Shown piece by piece: positions 16,990 through 24,717 of a DNA stretch of 64,000 nt. Under the pieces are notes generated by a model. That model made no database searches. It was not told the origin of the DNA and worked only from the letters and a program-made list of their open reading frames with translations. The DNA lies in NCBI RefSeq assembly GCF_000949295.1, contig NZ_JXYS01000025.1:41715-105714 (forward strand), written 5' to 3'. The number at the start of each line of letters is the position of its first letter. Position 1 is the first letter of the stretch. Both the position numbers and the translations under genes were made by a program. This DNA is from Acidithrix ferrooxidans. Its GTDB lineage: Bacteria; Actinomycetota; Acidimicrobiia; Acidimicrobiales; Acidimicrobiaceae.

Positions 16990-17754
16990 TTATGGGCCTC
17001 CCACAAAGCCTCCATTGGAATATAGGTGCTGACCATTTATCCAACCGCCTCGTGGCGAGCAGAGAAAAGAGACAAGATTTGCAACATCTTCTGGCTCCCC
17101 AACACGCCCCAGTGCAGTTTTACTCTTGATCAAATCAATCAGCTCAGGAGACATCCAGCCCGTATCGGTAGCTCCAGGATTTATCACATTCGATCGAATT
17201 CCCAATTCAGAAAGTTCATGGGCAGCAGCTAAAACAATTCGATCGAGCCCGCCTTTGGTAGCGCCGTAGGGGAGATTGAAGGCTGTGTGGTCGCTGGTAA
17301 GTGCGACAATGCGGCCTTGATCTGGCGCTAAGCTCCAACGAGTTGCAAACTCTCGAATCAAAAGCCAGCTTGCACGCATATTTACCTGAAAATGACGATC
17401 GAAGCTCTCAAGTGTCGTATCCATAATCGATGAATCCACAGACTCACAATGCGAAAGAACCAACACAGCCACAGGACCCAATTTCGAGTTGACCATATCA
17501 AAGATCATCGATGGAACAGAGGGCTCCGAAAGGTCGGCTTCTATGCCAATACTTAGTCCTCCCAAGTTGGCGATATAGTTGCTAAGTTCGCTGTTATGCT
17601 CAGGATCGGCTCCCCAAGGCATCGATTCGTCATATCGGCTCCAGTAGGTGTAGGCGATATCAAAACCATCCCGAGCTAGAGCCTTAGCAATCGCGCTTCC
17701 AATGCCTATTCTTCTGCCGACTCCCGTTATTAGCGCCACTTGCCTTGGTGCCAT
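16990..17754 (-). CDS. Short-chain dehydrogenase/reductase (SDR)
   Basis: About 254 residues with an N-terminal Rossmann segment, ALITGVGRRIGIGSAIAKALA (glycine pattern GxxxxxGIG). The catalytic region has LTSDHTA followed by PYGATKGG, which provides Tyr and Lys in YxxxK. The C-terminus has the INPGATDTGWM substrate-loop pattern. Start ATG at 17754 is chosen because AGGAGG lies 9 bases upstream. It converges on cbiX. The substrate is unknown; FabG-like or aminoglycoside-resistance-neighbour SDRs look similar. A link to the missing precorrin-6A reductase would be guesswork. Confidence 0.85.
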   Translation of the reverse strand: MAPRQVALITGVGRRIGIGSAIAKALARDGFDIAYTYWSRYDESMPWGADPEHNSELSNYIANLGGLSIGIEADLSEPSVPSMIFDMVNSKLGPVAVLVLSHCESVDSSIMDTTLESFDRHFQVNMRASWLLIREFATRWSLAPDQGRIVALTSDHTAFNLPYGATKGGLDRIVLAAAHELSELGIRSNVINPGATDTGWMSPELIDLIKSKTALGRVGEPEDVANLVSFLCSPRGGWINGQHLYSNGGFVGGP

Positions 17755-18354
17755 CGCATGCGCCCTCCTACCCTTTTGTAATGGCAAACTTCGAAATCAT
17801 CACCGCTATTTATCGCAATCCATAAGATCGCCTCAGCTAAAGGGTAATCCCAAATCCCAACAGATACCGTCACGCCTAACAATCCTCATCTACCAAGTTA
17901 TCTCTACATATGGCAACGGCCATTAGAAAATGCATGAATGTGGCAACGAAAATTACTACGGAATGACCGCCTAGCGTGACGGCCCACTCTCGGTCTCTGG
18001 AACCTTCGAGGCAACTATCCCAAACCCATCGGAGACTGTCGCATTCGGCCTGCAACTACGACTCTGCGTCTCTGACGACGCGCAACCGGTAGTTATAACC
18101 AACTGTGGACCAACTCATCTTTGTCTTCTAGCCCATGGCTACATACTTGCCTAAATAAAGATCAAATCCATAACAACCTAATCCAAATAACAACATCGTC
18201 TAGCATTGTAGCTATCACGTCGTGTGGTCTCCTTGGTACGCAAGATCAGTTATCACCAACAATACACCACAGTACCGCCAACATTGAAAAGAGCATTCCT
18301 ACAATCAGCTAAAGGAGATCATTACCCAGGCTCCCTTTCGAGAAAGGGGTCGAA

Positions 18355-18528
18355 TTGACTGAATTTAAGACCACCTCTGATCGCCTACATCCTCTCGTAG
18401 GCGTCGATCTGAACCACGAAATTGGTAATCTCGTCGCGGAATCAGGGGTCGTTCTCTCGACTTATAGCGCGATAAGTCTCCACGTCTTAGTTACAGAGTC
18501 GCCAACGCTGTGGACAAACTCATACTGA
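18355..18528 (+). CDS. Weak candidate small gene, 57 residues
   Basis: The frame opens with TTG five bases after AAAGGGG and runs 57 codons to TGA. It begins MTEFKTTSDRLHPLVG and includes a mildly hydrophobic centre (NLVAESGVVLSTYSAISL). I recognise no family. It may be a remnant of a lost gene or chance. Confidence 0.18.
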   Translation: MTEFKTTSDRLHPLVGVDLNHEIGNLVAESGVVLSTYSAISLHVLVTESPTLWTNSY

Positions 18529-18623
18529 TCGCTAAAGGCCGACGACGCCCCGTTAGAAATCATCGAGCAGTACATGGCTAATCAGCGCAACGTTTGAGCC
18601 CAGTTCTTTAGGGCTTCGCCCCA

Positions 18624-18669
18624 GTGGGGCAGAATCTCCATGGCTAGCGCCATGGAGATTCTGCCCCAC
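18624..18669. repeat. Perfect 21-bp inverted repeat with a 4-base loop
   Basis: The arm GTGGGGCAGAATCTCCATGGC is repeated in reverse complement after TAGC, giving a 46-base hairpin without mismatch. A small GGGC/GCCC hairpin precedes it. No T-tract follows on either strand. It lies in the middle of the gene-poor region and belongs to no gene I can see; it could be a mobile-element end or a structured RNA. Confidence 0.95.
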
Positions 18670-18982
18670 ACCCCATTGCGCTAACCCACAACTATGCAAG
18701 TTACACGTCAGAGGCGGCAATCATCGACTCGTATCGGTTCCGTCTCTATGGGATATGATGCAAGGCGCTGAAGTGGCGAGGTTACCACGACAAAAGGAGT
18801 GCCTATAGATCCGTAGACATTTCAGAACATCAGGATTATCCCAAATGGATAAAAACCTCTTCACTTTAAAGCACTCCACATTTGAAGCCGAAATTGGATT
18901 ATGCCTAATCAAACCCAACGTCCGTGATAGGCACTATCGCCATAATCTCGAACAAAGAGGTTGAAGAAAATCAGTTATATCC

Positions 18983-19010
18983 AATTGCGATAATCAAATT
19001 GCGATAATCA
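18983..19010 (+). repeat. 14-bp direct tandem repeat, two copies
   Basis: AATTGCGATAATCA occurs twice head to tail. Its core AATTGCGAT also occurs in the 17-base motif upstream of both GGDEF genes, though without the same flanks. Function unknown. Confidence 0.85.
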
Positions 19011-19079
19011 AACTCCGGGAAAAACGAGCTTAAGGGAATCGTCATAGCTCAAAACCTATAAGTGCAAAGATTGAATCCT

Positions 19080-19119
19080 GTTCACCTACCGAGTTGAATG
19101 TTCACCCACCGAGTTAACT
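19080..19119 (+). repeat. 20-bp imperfect tandem repeat, two copies
   Basis: The unit GTTCACCTACCGAGTTGAAT is followed directly by a second copy with three substitutions. Such short repeats of a GTTCACC.ACCGAGTT type could be remains of an insertion-sequence terminus, but no transposase is adjacent. Confidence 0.75.
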
Positions 19120-19601
19120 GGTCATAATAAATTAATAAAAACACGACTTAAAATGGCGGAACACAGCTTAAAAATATAATTTACTCGATTGGACCAACCG
19201 AGTCAAAGGCGCAAATAGTAGCTGCCATGTCGACTAGTGACGTTCCAGCGACATATTAAAATAGCTACAAGTATGCAACTTGGGCTTCGATTGAGCGCGC
19301 CACTAGCCCCCGTGGGAATCAGCTCACCATCGCACACAGGACATGGCTCATCAATCAATCACCCACTGCGCATAAAAACATCGAATCTTCCCTTATTGTT
19401 ACAGACCTGGATCCAATTGGATTAAATGGATTATTTCATAAAATCACTAGCGCTAAAGTAAAACTTTTGAATAGTTAATGTTGATACGATATGGCATCAT
19501 CTAATAATAATTATCCCGGTAAATCAACTAACGAACAATCATAGATCCAAGCAGGTGAAGCAAAATCAGGTTAAATCCAAAAATAATCAGGTATGTCAAC
19601 A

Positions 19602-19622
19602 CAGTCGACATAGAGTCGACTG
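19602..19622. repeat. Spaced palindrome CAGTCGAC-N5-GTCGACTG
   Basis: Two perfect 8-base arms separated by ATAGA. It resembles a dimeric regulator site in form, but it lies about 550 bases from the nearest gene start, so no target can be named. Confidence 0.8.
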
Positions 19623-20066
19623 CTGGAGGAGACATTGTCACTGATAAAGTCCACGTGATGCAAAAATAAGAAAGTAACGGCCTAGGACTTGTTTAAAAAT
19701 CACATTTTACTATTTCAAATATGGCCCATTCTCCGTCTTTGGATAATTCTCATGGTTCAAAATAACTGTAGCTAAGGCTACAGATAAAATTCTAGGAGAG
19801 GGTCCGGACCAAAACAATCCCTCACCATACCATGGCCATACAAAGCAGGCCAAATGCCAAAGCCGTAGCTGCACGATTAAACGAACTAGAGATAAACACG
19901 GCTAAGACAAGCATGCAATTGAATAGATAGATAGATCAAGAGCAGGGTAGAAATTTTTGAGGCAGCAGTGGTGAAGTTAGCCCTGATCTAGTCCCATCCC
20001 AAAAACCAATAAGCCTCATCATCTTCGCAGGTAGAAAAGTTTTTAAAAATATTTTCCGCAATTGAC

Positions 20067-20095
20067 TTGAAAGTGCCATTACTAGTGAATAATAT
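20067..20095 (+). promoter_or_regulatory. Sigma70-type promoter of the lacI-family gene
   Basis: TTGAAA (20067-20072) and TAATAT (20090-20095) are separated by exactly 17 bases, close to the ideal vegetative promoter. The predicted start point, about 7-10 bases further on, falls at the left edge of the palindromic operator. Confidence 0.75.
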
Positions 20096-20104
20096 TACTT
20101 CTAG

Positions 20105-20118
20105 TGGAAGCGCTTCCA
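20105..20118. promoter_or_regulatory. LacI-family operator
   Basis: TGGAAGCGCTTCCA is a perfect 14-base palindrome with the central CG typical of LacI/GalR-family operators. It begins 10 bases after the -10 element, overlapping the expected transcription start, and lies 58 bases before the regulator's start codon. Binding there would block transcription, so the regulator very probably represses itself. No second copy was noticed before the binding-protein gene. Confidence 0.85.
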
Positions 20119-20175
20119 CGGCTCGAATTACCTTGGGGAAGGTAGAGCCAGTGAACGCACAAAGGGGGAAACCAC

Positions 20176-21222
20176 GTGCTAAAACATTCGAGAGTTAACA
20201 TATTTGATGTTGCTAACCATGCTGGCGTCGCCGTTTCCACCGTTTCCAGAGTGCTAAATGGAAGCACTAAAGTTTCAGATGCAACACGTGCAAAAGTACT
20301 TCTTGCGATCGAGACACTTGATTTTAAACCAAGTCGCCTCGCCAGCAGCCTATCTAAAGGAAGATTCGACAACGTCGCTATCGTGGCGCCGTTTCTCACT
20401 CGACCCTCAGTCGTAACTAGAATCGATGGCGCACTTGATTTCTTAGACCAAACGGGTCACAGCACAGTGCTCTACAGCGTCTCCAAAACATCTCAGCGCG
20501 ACCACTACTTCGAAGCACTAATGGATCAACATGAAGCAACCGGTGTGATTGTGATATCTGTTCCGATGATGCCCGAGCATATACGAAAGTTCCAATCCGC
20601 TGGAGTCGCGTTGTCCCTTGTCGACACGATTGGCGAAGGAACCGCTCAGGTCACAATAGATGATCAATTGGGTGGACGCCTAGCTACTAACCACCTCATT
20701 GAAGAAGGACATAGCCGTATCGGTTTCATCGGCGATCTAATCAAAGGGGAAAGCCTCAAATTCTCGTCTTCTCGCGAACGACTCATTGGAATGGTCCAAG
20801 CACTAACGGCCAATGGATTGACCCACGATGAATCCTTGGTCAAGTTAGGTGATCATAGCGCTGAGGCAGCTCGAGTATGCGCCCAGCAACTCTTGGAATC
20901 AGCCAATCCACCGAGCGCAATATTCGCCGCATCAGATACACAGGCTATAGGAGCACTGGTGGCGGCTGAATCTTTGGGACGCAAAGTTCCTCAAGATTTG
21001 GCCATAATTGGCTTTGACGACCTAGAAGTCACCAGCCTTTTGGATCTCTCAACCGTGCGCCAACACTTACATGAGAGCGGAAGGCTCGGGGCCCAACGAC
21101 TAACCACTCTCATGGAGGGCAAAAAAATCGACGAACCAACACTCCTGATGGACATCGAGGTGGTCGTTCGCTCTAGCACTAAAGGAGAACGGGGGTCAAG
21201 CCTGAGTCGAATTATCTCGTAA
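20176..21222 (+). CDS. LacI-family transcriptional regulator of the sugar operon
   Basis: 348 residues. The N-terminal helix-turn-helix (NIFDVANHAGVAVSTVSRVLNG, about residues 7-28) with following hinge helix (KPSRLASSL) is characteristic of LacI/GalR proteins. The rest is a periplasmic-binding-protein-like effector domain, ending with IIGFDDLEVTSLL.LSTVRQ. The GTG start is preceded by AAAGGGGGAA. It is the first gene of a cluster for alpha-glucoside uptake, so it probably senses that sugar or a derivative. Confidence 0.95.
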   Translation: MLKHSRVNIFDVANHAGVAVSTVSRVLNGSTKVSDATRAKVLLAIETLDFKPSRLASSLSKGRFDNVAIVAPFLTRPSVVTRIDGALDFLDQTGHSTVLYSVSKTSQRDHYFEALMDQHEATGVIVISVPMMPEHIRKFQSAGVALSLVDTIGEGTAQVTIDDQLGGRLATNHLIEEGHSRIGFIGDLIKGESLKFSSSRERLIGMVQALTANGLTHDESLVKLGDHSAEAARVCAQQLLESANPPSAIFAASDTQAIGALVAAESLGRKVPQDLAIIGFDDLEVTSLLDLSTVRQHLHESGRLGAQRLTTLMEGKKIDEPTLLMDIEVVVRSSTKGERGSSLSRIIS

Positions 21223-21247
21223 TTCAAATTCTTAAAAGGTAAAAAAA

Positions 21248-21308
21248 CGATCGAGGTTATGGTCTTGGGCCACTTGGTAATTCGCGCCCAATACCTAACG
21301 CTCGATCG
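21248..21308 (+). promoter_or_regulatory. Long imperfect hairpin in the leader of the binding-protein gene
   Basis: CGATCGAG (21248-21255) pairs with CTCGATCG (21301-21308), and the inner parts GTTATGGTCTTGGGC and GCCCAATACCTAAC extend the stem with a few mismatches. A run of seven A lies just before it, so on the minus strand it would look like hairpin plus T-tract. On the plus strand it sits between the repressor gene and the ABC genes and may end most repressor transcripts or stabilise the downstream mRNA. Confidence 0.6.
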
Positions 21309-21346
21309 ATGCTTATAGCTTCGCAGAAGCACGAAAGGAAGTCTAG

Positions 21347-22699
21347 ATGAAAATCCATAGCAAATCTACGGTGAAGAGGAACCCTCGTAAAAGGGCGGGC
21401 AAATATGCAATAACCATCGCTACATCTGCTTTAGTATTAAGCGCTTGTGGCTCATCGTCAACATCTTCATCATCGGCCTCGACCTCAGCATCTGGGACCT
21501 CAGGCGGCATAACCACTATCAATTGGTGGGCGAGCCCCCTTGGTGGCGCAGGCGATCGCCAAAAGCTAATCACTGCCTTTGAAGCGGCAAATCCAAACAT
21601 AAAGATCAAACTGATCTCCGCTCCAACGAACACAGATACAAATCGAGCCCAACTTATCACCCAGATCTCTGGGGGTGCCACAACACCTGACGTCTTTATG
21701 GGGGATGTGATTTGGCCGGCTCAATTCGGAGCCCATGGCCTTGCGCTACCGTTGAGCAAATACCTACCGGCGAGCTATTTTGCTAAATTTGCACCTGGAC
21801 TAGTATCTGGAGCATCCTATAAGGGTCAGGTATATGGATCACCACTCTTTTCAGACCAAGGCTTTCTCTACTATCGCAAAGATCTTTTAGCCAAAGCGAA
21901 TCTACCAGTTCCAACGACATGGCCACAACTCGAATCTGAAGCGGTAACCCTCGTCAAAGATGGTTTAGTTCAAAACGGCTTCGTTTGGGAGGGGAACTCC
22001 TACGAGGGCCTGACTTGTAACTTTATGGAATATCTCGCTTCGGCAGGTGGAACCGTTGTCAACTCAGGATACAGCGCGTCGACTATCAATTCCGCGGCCG
22101 GGCTAAAGGCACTCACCTTCATGCGAAGCCTAATTACCAGTGGAGCCAGCCCTGCCTCTGTCACTACAATGCAAGAACCACAAGCCGAATCAACGTTCGT
22201 AGCCGGCAATTCCGCCTTCTTGAGAAACTGGACATATGCATGGGCTGACTCCCAAAACCCCGCCACTTCAAAGGTGGTCGGCAAAGTTGGAGTGGCCCCT
22301 CTCCCAACCTTCCCAGGTCAAAGTGGACCTGGTTATTCAAACATTGGTGGGTGGAACTTGTATGTCAACCCTCATACCAAGCACCTTCAGGCCGACCTAA
22401 CCTTTTTGAAGTGGATGTCAGGAACTGCAGCCCAGACCACTTTAGGAAACCTGTCCTTTATTCCTACTGTGGAATCCGTTCGTCAAGCCTTTGCTTCGTC
22501 GACGACGGCTCCTCCTCCGCTTCAGATAGCTGCAAAGACCAAACTGGTACCTCGTCCTTCGGGTACGCCAAACTATGCTGCGGTTAGCCAAGCAATCTAC
22601 GCCAATGTAAATGCCGCTCTTTCGGGTTCCACCTCGGTAGCTTCAGCGCTTTCAACCGCTTCATCTCAAATGAACTCAGCGTTGGGTGGCGGCCTCTAA
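21347..22699 (+). CDS. Sugar ABC transporter substrate-binding lipoprotein
   Basis: 450 residues of the MalE/SBP_bac_1 type. A basic N-terminus and hydrophobic stretch lead to the lipobox LSAC with lipid-modified Cys34, followed by a Ser/Thr-rich linker. The mature domain has INWWASPL at its start and DVFMGDVIWPAQFGAHGLALPL, typical of oligosaccharide binders. It is exported and tethered outside the membrane. Partners are the two permeases and the ATPase of the same cluster. The ATG is preceded by AAAGGAAG. Confidence 0.93.
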   Translation: MKIHSKSTVKRNPRKRAGKYAITIATSALVLSACGSSSTSSSSASTSASGTSGGITTINWWASPLGGAGDRQKLITAFEAANPNIKIKLISAPTNTDTNRAQLITQISGGATTPDVFMGDVIWPAQFGAHGLALPLSKYLPASYFAKFAPGLVSGASYKGQVYGSPLFSDQGFLYYRKDLLAKANLPVPTTWPQLESEAVTLVKDGLVQNGFVWEGNSYEGLTCNFMEYLASAGGTVVNSGYSASTINSAAGLKALTFMRSLITSGASPASVTTMQEPQAESTFVAGNSAFLRNWTYAWADSQNPATSKVVGKVGVAPLPTFPGQSGPGYSNIGGWNLYVNPHTKHLQADLTFLKWMSGTAAQTTLGNLSFIPTVESVRQAFASSTTAPPPLQIAAKTKLVPRPSGTPNYAAVSQAIYANVNAALSGSTSVASALSTASSQMNSALGGGL

Positions 22700-22708
22700 C
22701 CCCCCCCC
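22700..22708 (+). repeat. Run of nine C directly after the stop codon
   Basis: Nine consecutive C residues follow the TAA of the binding-protein gene. Such a tract is slippage-prone, but here it lies outside coding sequence and would at most alter the spacing to the downstream stem-loop. Confidence 0.95.
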
Positions 22709-22715
22709 ATAGCGA

Positions 22716-22798
22716 TGTGCCCCTTGGAGTTTTCAACTCATGCATGCTTAGCCATGTATGAGTTGAAAACAACTGCCACCCCCAGGTCAAGGGGCACA
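22716..22798 (+). promoter_or_regulatory. Two-tier stem-loop between binding-protein and permease genes
   Basis: The outer arms TGTGCCCCTTG and CAAGGGGCACA pair perfectly. Inside them GTTTTCAACTCAT pairs with ATGAGTTGAAAAC, with a further GCATG/CATGT tip. No T-tract follows. In binding-protein operons such intercistronic hairpins commonly protect the upstream mRNA, allowing more binding protein than permease to be made; that role is inferred from position. Confidence 0.85.
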
Positions 22799-22870
22799 AA
22801 CAATTGACAACGGGTTCAGCCGTATCAATATAGAAGCAATCTATCTAAAACAGCGAGGTGAAAGATACCC

Positions 22871-23827
22871 ATGGTTGCAACAGAAACGAAAGTCACAGAA
22901 GCCACGCCTACTTCAAAAGCCGCTTCGAAAAAGCTCCGAGATCGAAATCAAATCCTACTGGCGCGCCTCGGATGGCGCTTCACCACACCTTCACTGCTAG
23001 TAGTTGGCCTTGTTACAATCTTCCCAATCTCTTTCTCAGTAATCCTAAGTCTCTCAAACGTAACCCTTTCAGGAAACGGCTTTTCGCTTGGGGGCTTTAC
23101 CTTCAACAACTTCTCGATCTTGATTCACTCATCTGAGTGGCGTTACGCTTTAGCCTTTACCATCTTCTATACCATTGTTTCGGTCCTAGTGGAGGTAATA
23201 CTAGGAACAATGATCGCGCTTTTGATGGAACGCCTTTCCGGAGGACGCGGTCCCATGATGGCCCTGCTACTCCTGCCTTGGTCGATAATCACCGTAATAT
23301 CGGCCGAGCTTTGGCAATATATATTTCAGGGTTCCTACGGCGTCATGCAACAGATCTTTAGCGCCGTCGGCCTCGGCAAACCGGTCTTTCTCGGAAGTCC
23401 CACGCCAGCCATCATCTCAATGATGATTGCCGACATCTGGAAGACAACACCCTTTGTGGCGGTAATCGTCCTAGCGGGTCTCGTGATGCTACCCGGCGAT
23501 GTCTTTGAAGCAGCCGCAGTGGACGGATGCTCTGGATGGGTTATGTTCTGGAAGATAACCTTCCCTCTGCTGCGACCAACAATTGCCATCGCGGTCCTAT
23601 TTAGGATCTTACAAGCGTTTGGAATCTTCGACCTCCCATTCGTTTTGACTGGTGGAGGGCCCGGGACTTCTACTACCTCCTTGGCAATCCTGGGGTACAA
23701 AGCCATGTTTCAAAACCTACAATTCGGACCTGGTTCTGCAGTTGCGGTCAGTGCTACGGGCCTGGTTTTAATCGGTTGCCTTTCATTTCTAAAGGTCTTC
23801 AAGAGCCAAGTGAACAGCGGGGAGTAG
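22871..23827 (+). CDS. Sugar ABC transporter permease, MalF type
   Basis: 318 residues with about six membrane segments after a ~35-residue cytoplasmic N-terminus. The cytoplasmic loop contains the EAA-type motif EAAAVDGCSGWVMFWKITFPLL, which contacts the ATPase. It forms the channel with the next gene's product. The stop is separated from that gene by 6 bases. Start ATG with GAGGTGAAAG upstream. Confidence 0.93.
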   Translation: MVATETKVTEATPTSKAASKKLRDRNQILLARLGWRFTTPSLLVVGLVTIFPISFSVILSLSNVTLSGNGFSLGGFTFNNFSILIHSSEWRYALAFTIFYTIVSVLVEVILGTMIALLMERLSGGRGPMMALLLLPWSIITVISAELWQYIFQGSYGVMQQIFSAVGLGKPVFLGSPTPAIISMMIADIWKTTPFVAVIVLAGLVMLPGDVFEAAAVDGCSGWVMFWKITFPLLRPTIAIAVLFRILQAFGIFDLPFVLTGGGPGTSTTSLAILGYKAMFQNLQFGPGSAVAVSATGLVLIGCLSFLKVFKSQVNSGE

Positions 23828-23833
23828 CCAAAG

Positions 23834-24679
23834 ATGGAACGTAAGAAAAAAACCGGTTTCGCTCGATATATCAACTTGGTAAATCTCGGAGTCTTCGTAG
23901 TCGTCACATCGGTGAGTTTGCCGATCTACTGGCTAGTTATCTCAAGCCTCAAACAACCAGTGGCAATAGGTGCATCGCCACCTCAATATATCCCCTCTCC
24001 GTTTAGCTTTGCAAACTATCAGCAGGCATTCAGTCAATACGGCTTCAGTCAATACTTCATCAACTCAATGATCGTGACCGTAGCTGCTACCATTTTGGTA
24101 TTGGGACTGGGATCTCTAGCGGGCTACGGCTTGGCACGACTTCCAATGCGAGGCAAAACCACGATCATGTTGACGCTTTTGGTCATTTCGCTATTTCCAG
24201 GAATTGCAGTAATTCCGCCCCTATATCTAATGATGCGCACTATTGGATGGTTAAACAGCTATCAGGCGCTCATAGTTCCCTACACCGCTTTCAATCTACC
24301 CTTTGCCATTTGGATCCTGAGAAACTACTTCCTGGGACTACCAAAAGAGATGGAGGAGACGGGACGAATAGATGGCGCATCCCCACTTCGCATCTACTGG
24401 TCGATCATCTTGCCACAAGCGTTGCCGGGCCTCTTCACAGCTGGAGTCTTCACCTTTACAGCGTGTTGGACGGAATTTCTCATGGCACTAACCCTCAACA
24501 ACTCGAACAGTTTTAGAACCATACCTGTAGGAATCGCACTCTTTGGCACACCATTCAATATTCCCTATGGAACAATATTTGCAGCTAGCGTTGTAGCAGT
24601 TGTACCGATTGGAATTCTCGTATTTGTCTTCCGCAAGTCGGTGGTCTCCGGTTTGACCTCCGGGGCGGTAAAGGGCTGA
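23834..24679 (+). CDS. Sugar ABC transporter permease, MalG type
   Basis: 281 residues and about six membrane segments. The EAA-type loop reads EETGRIDGASPLRIYWSIILP, and the LPIYWLVISSLK segment near the N-terminus is typical of MalG-like proteins. It pairs with the MalF-type protein encoded immediately upstream. The glucosidase gene follows after 38 bases. Confidence 0.93.
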   Translation: MERKKKTGFARYINLVNLGVFVVVTSVSLPIYWLVISSLKQPVAIGASPPQYIPSPFSFANYQQAFSQYGFSQYFINSMIVTVAATILVLGLGSLAGYGLARLPMRGKTTIMLTLLVISLFPGIAVIPPLYLMMRTIGWLNSYQALIVPYTAFNLPFAIWILRNYFLGLPKEMEETGRIDGASPLRIYWSIILPQALPGLFTAGVFTFTACWTEFLMALTLNNSNSFRTIPVGIALFGTPFNIPYGTIFAASVVAVVPIGILVFVFRKSVVSGLTSGAVKG

Positions 24680-24717
24680 GGAAAACGCCACAATTTTTAT
24701 AAGGAAAGCTGAATTAA

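Larger units (their letters stand above)
17788..20060. other. Gene-poor region of about 2.3 kb
   Basis: I find no convincing protein gene, tRNA or rRNA. The stretch contains a long perfect hairpin, two short tandem repeats, a spaced palindrome and one weak small reading frame, all listed separately. Such regions usually mark old insertions or lost genes. Confidence 0.6.

Noticed and set aside
19237..19425. 62-codon plus-strand frame in the gene-poor region
   Set aside because: No RBS, no motif, and Ser/Pro/His-rich composition typical of non-coding frames.
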